NCBI RefSeq assembly: GCF_020144665.1
Contig: NZ_JAAHBQ010000034.1
Span: forward strand, 1 to 38,847
Reading direction: 5' to 3'
Source: Oscillatoria salina IIICB1
Lineage (GTDB): Bacteria > Cyanobacteriota > Cyanobacteriia > Cyanobacteriales > SIO1D9
DNA: 38,847 nucleotides
Made by a program: the position numbers and the translations under genes. Positions 34,101-38,847 of the stretch are shown here, piece by piece. Each line of letters begins with the position of its first letter. The first letter of the stretch is position 1. Under the pieces are notes generated by a model. That model had not been told where the DNA came from. It did not search any database and saw nothing but the letters and a program-made list of their open reading frames with translations.

Positions 34101-35464
34101 AAAGTTAAAATTAATGTGGGAGAATTAGATTTTCTGGTAATGAAAACATTTTGGGGATCGAGTAGTAAGGTTCCTGGAATTCCGTTACTAGCACTAACAT
34201 CAACTGTGCCATTAAAATTTAAGTTTTCTCTACCTGAAATTTCAACAAAGCCACCATTGCCACTATCTCTACCACCTCTAGCAGTCAGATTACCTTGAAA
34301 ACTAGTTAGTTCGTCAGCCCAGATAATTACTCTACCACCATTACCATTGAGTAAGGCATCGGCGGCGATCGCGCTATCTTCACTGACAAAGGTTCTGACA
34401 GCGTTAGGAATTTCTCCATTTCCTTTGTAATCTCCGCCAATACGAATGTTTCCACCACCGTAGAAGCTGGATGCTGCGATATCGGCACTTACTACACCGA
34501 CGCGATCGCCGATGATATTGATATTACCTCCAATGCGATCGCTCCTCAGTGTTGAGCTATTTATTCTTCCGGAAACGATCGTGTCTCCTGGTTTTGGCGC
34601 TACACTTGCTTGGGAACGATTTAATTGGATTTCTCCTGTGGCTGAAACTCTTATTCCTGTTGCTAAATTTTCTGTTCCTCCTGTGAGTAAAGTTGGTAAG
34701 TCTAAGGGTTTTATGGGTAAGGGTTGTCCGCGATCGTCGGTAGGGATTTCAATTTCTAAACTTAGTAAGTTTCCTGCTTGACTAATTCTTACTAAACTTG
34801 TCCCTGGTACGGCTGCGATCGTAATGTTTCCTCCGGGGGCGTTTAATTGTCCAGTGTTGATGACGCTACCGCCGACTAAGGTAAGGTTTTTTCCTTCTAA
34901 AACTGATAAATTACCCGCATTAACAATACTTCCTGGTTCAATTACATCAAAGGCAAATTGACTGGGATTGCCGACTAAATCTTGGTAGTTATTTGTCCCA
35001 ATTACATCAAACCAATTATTATCGTTGAAGCCGACTCCGGTAGCAGTTGTAGCGGTAAAGTCTCCTGGTACGTTTAAACTTGCACCAGAACCAAAAATAA
35101 TTCCTGCGGGGTTAATTAAATATAAGTTCGCATTACTTCCTGTTAATTGAATTAAGCCATTAATCAGTGATGGATCGCCACCAACAACTCTTCCCAGAAC
35201 ATTGCGAATTTCTGGTTGGGCAAGAAAATTAGCAATTTGTTCGGACGAAAGCCCAAATTGCTCGAAACTGTGAAATAAATTTCCTCCATCGCTGGATAAG
35301 GAACCGCCTGTAATTTCAAAGCGGTTGCCATCGATCGTGACAATTGTCCCTGTCCCATCGTCAGCAGGTTCGATTCTTTCGGCTAAAGCAGAAGTGCTAC
35401 TGATTAGGTGAGAAAAGAAGATTATTGTCAACCATTGCATTAGCTTGGCGACGGAGAGTTTCAT
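31193..35464 (-). CDS. secreted haemagglutinin-like protein with Pro/Thr repeat stalk and C-terminal CHAT protease domain
   Basis: A 1423-residue protein. Residues 1-29 are a signal peptide ending STSALAE. About 30-400 is a filamentous-haemagglutinin N-terminal (two-partner secretion) beta-helix with INPAGIIFGSGASLNVPGDF. About 400-600 continues as beta-rich repeats. About 600-897 is 27 tandem copies of an 11-residue unit, PTQP(T)(D/N)PxxE(E/N), followed by an acidic run (EEDEEDEEED). About 1150-1423 is a CHAT caspase-like domain with the dyad His1266 (VHFATHAEF) and Cys1309 (LVLSACRTALG), and a closing PYYWSAFTSIGNPW typical of the family. It is predicted to cross the outer membrane via a TpsB (FhaC/ShlB) partner, not present here, and display or release a protease. 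Fusions of this kind occur in cyanobacteria but no function is established. Secretion and activity are inferred. Confidence 0.9.
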   Translation of the reverse strand: MKLSVAKLMQWLTIIFFSHLISSTSALAERIEPADDGTGTIVTIDGNRFEITGGSLSSDGGNLFHSFEQFGLSSEQIANFLAQPEIRNVLGRVVGGDPSLINGLIQLTGSNANLYLINPAGIIFGSGASLNVPGDFTATTATGVGFNDNNWFDVIGTNNYQDLVGNPSQFAFDVIEPGSIVNAGNLSVLEGKNLTLVGGSVINTGQLNAPGGNITIAAVPGTSLVRISQAGNLLSLEIEIPTDDRGQPLPIKPLDLPTLLTGGTENLATGIRVSATGEIQLNRSQASVAPKPGDTIVSGRINSSTLRSDRIGGNINIIGDRVGVVSADIAASSFYGGGNIRIGGDYKGNGEIPNAVRTFVSEDSAIAADALLNGNGGRVIIWADELTSFQGNLTARGGRDSGNGGFVEISGRENLNFNGTVDVSASNGIPGTLLLDPQNVFITRKSNSPTLILTLSSIFQEDFYSEDISIDADKLENQIGNIIIEATNNITIEINNTNLDFKNKDTISITFTADADRDGIGNYYLDPNNNIRTRGIPITIEGANITVGDIDTTFGNAKEGADITLLANNRDEIITGELNPGSNGIISLLNRSFEPPIPTEPTQPTDPETEEPTQPTNPEIEEPTQPTDPVAENPTQPTDPETEEPTQPTDPETEEPTQPTNPEIEEPTQPTNPEIEEPTQPTDPVGENPTQPTDPETEEPTQPTDPVGENPTQPTNPETEEPTQPTDPETEEPTQPTDPVAENPTQPTNPETEEPTQPTDPVAENPTQPTNPEVEEPTQPTDPVAENPTQPTDPEVEEPTQPTDPETEEPTQPTDPVAENPTQPTNPEVEEPTQPTDPVAENPTQPTNPEVEEPTQPTDPVAENPTQPTNPEVEEPTQPTDPVAENPTQPTDPVGENPTQPSEEDEEDEEEDNESEVVAEESESEAIASDFPHPVTEVLNPLALENQTTGQDTSTQPNNSESSVEVSESESESESEITSDPNPTQVYSQTRASNLAVEKLENSFNREYTEYLQVEVVPSLNLTQASNILRQSEATTGIKPAIIYAVFVPTSLSQDSASQESEAAKSSSLVELGGSRYSHSPQASDRLELIVITGNGTLLRKSVNVTRAEVRQTALEFYQTIVNVRHSPNLAPAQKMYQWLVAPIEADLQRLQIESLIYIPDVGLRTLPLAALHDGQEYIIQRYSVGIMPSLSLTDTRQTDLDRYQVLAMGASEFEELAPLPAVETELSTISRIWPGKIFLNDDFTLENLKLQQQTNPFGIVHFATHAEFLPGKPSNSYIQLADRKLSISQLRSLDWDNPQVELLVLSACRTALGNNEVELGFAGSAVQAGVKSVVASLWYINDIGTLALMSEFYQQLRDTPTKLEALRQAQLAMLDGRVRLETGNLVTSKREFPLDSEVEKENSRDLSHPYYWSAFTSIGNPW
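32763..33667 (-). repeat. 33-bp tandem repeats coding the PTQPTDPxxEE stalk
   Basis: Twenty-seven full 33-bp units plus a partial one lie within the CHAT-protein gene. Three main unit types differ at the variable positions (ETEE, E[IV]EE, V[AG]EN, with D or N before the Pro). The C-terminal-side units (genome 32790-33050) alternate VAEN and EVEE as near-perfect 66-bp dimers, evidence of recent duplication by slippage or unequal crossing-over. The opposite strand is also open over this stretch because of the repeat period; that frame is not considered a gene. Confidence 0.95.
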
Positions 35465-35782
35465 CGGTATTTGCTCTTTTACACAGGTAAACTTTACTTA
35501 CTGACCATTTTTGGCTAATTTAGCAAGAAGATCAAAATAATAGTTAAAGATCGCTAATATATTAACTCTTGCAGAAATCCGCCTACCTCTATACTACGGA
35601 GTAATTAGCTATTTGCCACCCAAACTAAGTTAAAAGTTAATTTATCGCTCGAAACAAATTTACAGCTTTAGTTTCAAACCAAAGCTGTAATCCCGATCTC
35701 AATTTAAATAAAGTTTTGTAGTTGGCTTGTATTTTCAATCTCTGTCGAGAGATTATTTTTCAGGCAAAAAATTAAGGAGAAT
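35465..35782. other. 318-bp intergenic region upstream of the CHAT-protein gene
   Basis: AT-rich with no gene. It contains the palindrome at 35660-35690 and should hold the promoter of the CHAT-protein gene (minus strand). No clear -35/-10 pair or ribosome site was found by eye. Confidence 0.5.
35660..35690. repeat. palindromic hairpin after kinase 1
   Basis: TTACAGCTTT pairs with AAAGCTGTAA (10 bp, perfect), and inside it GTTT pairs with AAAC. It is 93 bp past the kinase stop codon on the minus strand and may end that transcript, though the following T content is low (AAATTTGTTTC). Confidence 0.65.
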
Positions 35783-37135
35783 CTATAATTGCTTTCGTTC
35801 TCTCTGCAAAAAATGGGTGATTTTAGCTACAATCCACTCTTGCTCTACTTTAGTTAAAGTTGAACCAAAACAGTGTTTTTTGTCTCCTTCCCAGAGAGCA
35901 AGGGTAGCTTGATTATTTTTTGAGTTAGCGTCGATTTCTCTTTCAACTTGTTGTAAATAGAGAGTTTTACCTCGATAGGTAGAAAATTTCCAACCAAATA
36001 AGATTCTTTGCAGAGAAAAAGAATCTAAGTTAATTTCCAAACGGGTTTTACCAGCGATCGCCCAGAAGAATCCCGCCCACATTAGTAAGCCAATGATACC
36101 TAATGGGCTGGTAAGTAACAAAATTGCGATCGCGGAAACAAATTGTCCGGATACTAAGGCTGCTAGAGAAAATACTAAGGGAAAACCTAAAAATGAACCA
36201 AAAACAGGTAATACGATAATCCCGGTTTTCCATCCCGTCGGAGGAATATCTAAGCGTAAATCTCCATTTGTTTCTTTCACCACTACACGACTACCCATCG
36301 GTTGTTTAATCTGGAGTTGGCGCAGTTGCAATTTGCTTAATCTCGCTAAGGCTTTACCCGCAGATGGAAAGCGATCTTCTACCGCAGGTTCGAGCATTTT
36401 TTCCAACCAATCAGCAAATTCAGATGAAATTTGGACTCGCGAACGAAAGTCAATTTTTAACCTTTTTGCAGGTAACTCTTCGGGATTTCTATGAGTTAGT
36501 AAAAATAATAAAGTAGCTCCTAATCCATACAAATCTGAAGCCCAAAAAGCAACTCCTTGAAATTGTTCTGGAGCCATATAACCAATAGTCCCGACAAATG
36601 TACTGCCTTTAATTAAGGTATTGCGATAAACATCTTGTACTGCACCAAAATCAACTAAAAATATCTTGCCGTCGCTTTGGCGAATAATATTTTGTGGCTT
36701 AATATCTCGGTGAATGACTGGTGGCGTCCAAGAATGCAAATATTTCAGGATTTTTAGCACTTGTTTGGCAATATTTTTGACTTCTTCTTCGTTAGCGTGC
36801 CATCCTTTTTGGACTAAATCAGCTAAGGATTCACCAGCTACTAATTCTTGGACTAAATAAAAGCGCCGATCTTCTGGTGTGTCGATATGGAAGTAGTCGA
36901 GATATTGGGGAATATTTGGGTGATTCAGATTAGCTAAAACTTTCGCTTCTCGTTCAAATAGTTCTAACATTTTCCAGTTAGTTGCTGCCCGTAATGAGAG
37001 AATTTTTATTGCTACTCGTTTATAATTAGTTAAGTCTTCGGCTTCGTAGGTTGTACCAAATGCTCCTTCACCTAAAGGCGCAACCAAACGATATCTTCCC
37101 GCAATAATATTTTCTGTTTTCTTTAAAGTTTCCAT
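35783..37135 (-). CDS. membrane-anchored Ser/Thr protein kinase (Hanks type), copy 1
   Basis: A 450-residue kinase from ATG 37135; a TTG at 37144 is less likely because the paralogue begins with the same METL. The catalytic domain (about 14-275) is complete: glycine loop GEGAFGTTYEAE, Lys44 in VAIKIL, HRDIKPQN at about 142, DFGA at about 162, APEQF and a distal conserved Arg. After a basic linker come two or three hydrophobic segments (about 310-370). A C-terminal beta-rich domain follows, with TRLEINLDSFSLQ and ALWEGDKKHCFG ... LTKVEQEWIVAKITHFL. It is predicted to phosphorylate cytoplasmic targets at the membrane. It is a tandem paralogue of the next gene, which lies upstream on the same strand and may share its promoter. 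Confidence 0.92.
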   Translation of the reverse strand: METLKKTENIIAGRYRLVAPLGEGAFGTTYEAEDLTNYKRVAIKILSLRAATNWKMLELFEREAKVLANLNHPNIPQYLDYFHIDTPEDRRFYLVQELVAGESLADLVQKGWHANEEEVKNIAKQVLKILKYLHSWTPPVIHRDIKPQNIIRQSDGKIFLVDFGAVQDVYRNTLIKGSTFVGTIGYMAPEQFQGVAFWASDLYGLGATLLFLLTHRNPEELPAKRLKIDFRSRVQISSEFADWLEKMLEPAVEDRFPSAGKALARLSKLQLRQLQIKQPMGSRVVVKETNGDLRLDIPPTGWKTGIIVLPVFGSFLGFPLVFSLAALVSGQFVSAIAILLLTSPLGIIGLLMWAGFFWAIAGKTRLEINLDSFSLQRILFGWKFSTYRGKTLYLQQVEREIDANSKNNQATLALWEGDKKHCFGSTLTKVEQEWIVAKITHFLQRERKQL

Positions 37136-37194
37136 AGTTCTCAATTAATAATTAATGATTAATAACTAGCTAATTTTTTTCCTACTCTCTACCT

Positions 37195-37232
37195 TCCCAA
37201 TCCCCAATCCCCAATCCCCAGTCCCCAATCCC
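37195..37232 (-). repeat. heptanucleotide repeats (GGGGATT) directly after the kinase 2 stop codon
   Basis: On the minus strand the kinase 2 stop codon TAG runs straight into about five units of GGGGATT or GGGGACT. They belong to the same family as 4032-4282, and again the G-rich strand is the coding strand of the preceding gene. Confidence 0.85.
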
Positions 37233-38551
37233 TATATTTGCTGTAAAAAATTAGTGATTTGTGCGGCTAACCAATTCATCTCTTCTTGTCGGAGATTGTT
37301 GTAATTAAATCCTCTTTGACGCACTCCTTCCCAGATAATAAAACGAGAATCTTCTACTTCAATTTGACAAATATCGGCAGTTCGTCCTTTTTGTTCGCGA
37401 ATAGATATATTTCCTAATCGCCATTGTAAGCGAAATTTGTGTCTATCAATTTCTAAATGTCTGCTACCAGCACTTGACCATAATGCTTCTGGTAATGGTA
37501 GTAAACAGCCAGCTATAATCCAAATTGGTAGCAAATATGTCCAAGAAATTCCCGCAGCAGCAAGGTAAGAGTTAATTAACCATAAAAAGCCGTTTAGTAA
37601 TAACAACACAATGACGGTAATTATCCATCCTGAATGTAAGGGATTGATGTCGGCAACTAATTTTTTGTTGGTTCTATTTAAAGTGATGCGACTGTTAATT
37701 GGTGGTTGAAGTTCCTGGGTTGGGGATGGTGGTATTCTTTGGTTGCTTTGTAAGGTTTTTAAGGCGAGTTTGGCGGAGGAAAAACGATCTTCTAAGGTGG
37801 GTTCGAGCATTTTTTCTAGCCAGTCGCCAAATTGATTGGATATTTTTACTTGGGAGCGAAATTCGATTTTCAGACGCTTTTTTTCGAGTTCGCCTGGATT
37901 ATTCCCAGTTAGTAAAAATATTAGGGTACTTCCTAAACTGTATAAGTCTGATGCTGGTACGACTGTGCCGCGAAATTGCTCTGGAGATATATAGCCGAAG
38001 CTGCCGACAAATGTACCACCGCGAGTAAGGGTGTTGCGGTAAATGTCTTGTACTGCTCCGAAATCGACTAAGAAGATTTTACCGTCGCTTTGGCGAATTA
38101 GGTTTTGTGGTTTGATGTCTCGATGCAAAACTGGTGGTGTGAGAGTGTGGAGGTAGTCTAAGATTGATAAAATTTGGATGGCGATGCGCTTGACTTCGGC
38201 TTCGTCGGGATGCCAACCTTTAGCTATTAAGTCGGCTAAGGATTCTCCGGTTGCTAATTCTTGGACTAGGTAGATTTGGCGATCGCTGCCTGTATATGCT
38301 TCAAAATAATCTAGGTATTTGGGTATATTAGGATGGTTGAGGTTGGCGAGAATTTTCGCTTCTCGTTCAAATAATTCTAATGTTTTCCAGTCTCGGATCT
38401 GATTTACTGTTAAGGCTTTTAATGCTATCCGTCGATAGTTGCTTAAGTCTTCTGCTTCGTAGGTGGTTCCTGCTGAACCTGTCCCTAGAGGGGTGACTAT
38501 TCGATACCTCTGGGCAATAATTTCTTCTGGTCGATGCTGTAGGGTTTCCAT
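37232..38551 (-). CDS. membrane-anchored Ser/Thr protein kinase (Hanks type), copy 2
   Basis: A 439-residue kinase closely related to its neighbour. The catalytic elements are all present: GTGSAGTTYEAE, Lys45 (IALKAL), Glu64, His143-Arg144-Asp145 (HRDIKPQN), Asp163-Phe164-Gly165. The APE motif reads SPE. Two hydrophobic segments (about 300-345) are followed by the same C-terminal domain as copy 1 (RHLEIDRHKFRLQW, then FIIWEGVRQRGFN and MNWLAAQITNFLQ). The shared C-terminal domain suggests a common partner or signal, and divergence between the copies is greatest in the linker. It is probably the first gene of a two-kinase transcription unit. The upstream 296 bp to the window end carry no gene that I can see. 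Confidence 0.93.
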   Translation of the reverse strand: METLQHRPEEIIAQRYRIVTPLGTGSAGTTYEAEDLSNYRRIALKALTVNQIRDWKTLELFEREAKILANLNHPNIPKYLDYFEAYTGSDRQIYLVQELATGESLADLIAKGWHPDEAEVKRIAIQILSILDYLHTLTPPVLHRDIKPQNLIRQSDGKIFLVDFGAVQDIYRNTLTRGGTFVGSFGYISPEQFRGTVVPASDLYSLGSTLIFLLTGNNPGELEKKRLKIEFRSQVKISNQFGDWLEKMLEPTLEDRFSSAKLALKTLQSNQRIPPSPTQELQPPINSRITLNRTNKKLVADINPLHSGWIITVIVLLLLNGFLWLINSYLAAAGISWTYLLPIWIIAGCLLPLPEALWSSAGSRHLEIDRHKFRLQWRLGNISIREQKGRTADICQIEVEDSRFIIWEGVRQRGFNYNNLRQEEMNWLAAQITNFLQQI

Positions 38552-38847
38552 AGTGGAGGTTAGAGGTTAGATGTCAACAACCGATCGTTAATCTGGGTAC
38601 TAATCACCTAAATCCAGGTTGCATAGCTGCTCATCCGGAGTTTTTACTCTTTTCTTGCACTAAAAGGAAAATTTTTTGTGACTTTATCTTGACTTTTTTG
38701 CAAAAATATGCAGCAAGATTTTCTGAGGTTCAGGCGATCGCACTTACTCAAGAACAGTAAAATCAACTAATTCCCAGGCTTTGATAACTTTTTGTAAATT
38801 ATGCTTGACTTTTGAGCAAATATGTGAAGCGAACTTTTTGTTTTTCA
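38552..38847. other. non-coding end of the window upstream of kinase 2
   Basis: The stretch is AT-rich with many T-runs on the plus strand. A short direct repeat GGAGGTTAGAGGTTAG lies next to the kinase start (38555-38570). It probably holds the kinase promoter (minus strand), but none is clear, and no ORF or RNA gene was recognised. Confidence 0.4.

Noticed and set aside
29348-35464. A CRISPR-guided caspase (TPR-CHAT/craspase-like) system made of the array and the CHAT protein
   Set aside because: The CHAT domain here sits on a secreted haemagglutinin with a signal peptide. No gRAMP, Cas or TPR-CHAT gene is present, and the array and gene are unlinked in strand and separated by other genes.

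Overview
This window comes from a cyanobacterium. The octamer GCGATCGC (HIP1) and its core CGATCG recur throughout. Several genes belong to cyanobacterial families: a PAM68-type photosystem II assembly factor, a DUF1822 protein beside a small sigma factor, an NDH-like/SelD fusion, and a glycogen synthase of the cyanobacterial GlgA2 type. The AT-leaning composition, heptanucleotide repeats, a large haemagglutinin-like exoprotein and abundant Ser/Thr kinases fit a filamentous or otherwise morphologically complex species. The genus cannot be fixed from sequence alone.

Region by region. 1-5.9 kb: a small secreted lamin-tail protein, carB, a 248-bp block of heptamer repeats, a yeast-FCY1-like cytosine deaminase and a secreted protein of unknown function. 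6.0-7.7 kb (minus strand): a sigma-factor-like gene and a DUF1822 gene in one operon. 7.9-13.9 kb: glgA, a cupin, an MscS-type channel, an alpha/beta hydrolase, argG and a small membrane protein. 13.9-18.1 kb: the NDH/SelD fusion, a HAD phosphatase and an EamA transporter. 18.5-24 kb: a membrane PAS-GGDEF-EAL protein, a TakP-like TRAP binding protein without visible permease genes, and an RmlD-like reductase. 24-25.3 kb: a gene-poor stretch with two strong terminators, a small secreted protein and tRNA-Leu(GAG). 25.4-29.2 kb: a plus-strand run of GNAT acetyltransferase, ruvX, rpsO, pam68-like and aroF, closed by two hairpin terminators.

29.3-38.8 kb is the accessory part. It opens with a five-repeat CRISPR array without cas genes, whose leader and promoter appear to lie on its right and drive the minus strand. 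A truncated TnpB fragment and a haem-oxygenase-like (HDO) gene follow. Next is a 1423-residue protein that joins a signal peptide, a two-partner-secretion haemagglutinin domain, 27 copies of an 11-residue Pro/Thr/acidic repeat and a C-terminal CHAT (caspase-like) protease domain with an apparent His1266/Cys1309 dyad. Two tandem paralogous Ser/Thr kinases, each with a membrane hairpin and a shared C-terminal domain, end the window.

The most interesting items are the haemagglutinin-CHAT fusion, G-rich repeats that begin at or overlap the stop codons of three unrelated genes, the isolated CRISPR array with its TnpB scar, and a candidate short terminated transcript near 24.1 kb. No complete new multi-gene system can be demonstrated. 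The exoprotein is the best candidate for undescribed biology.
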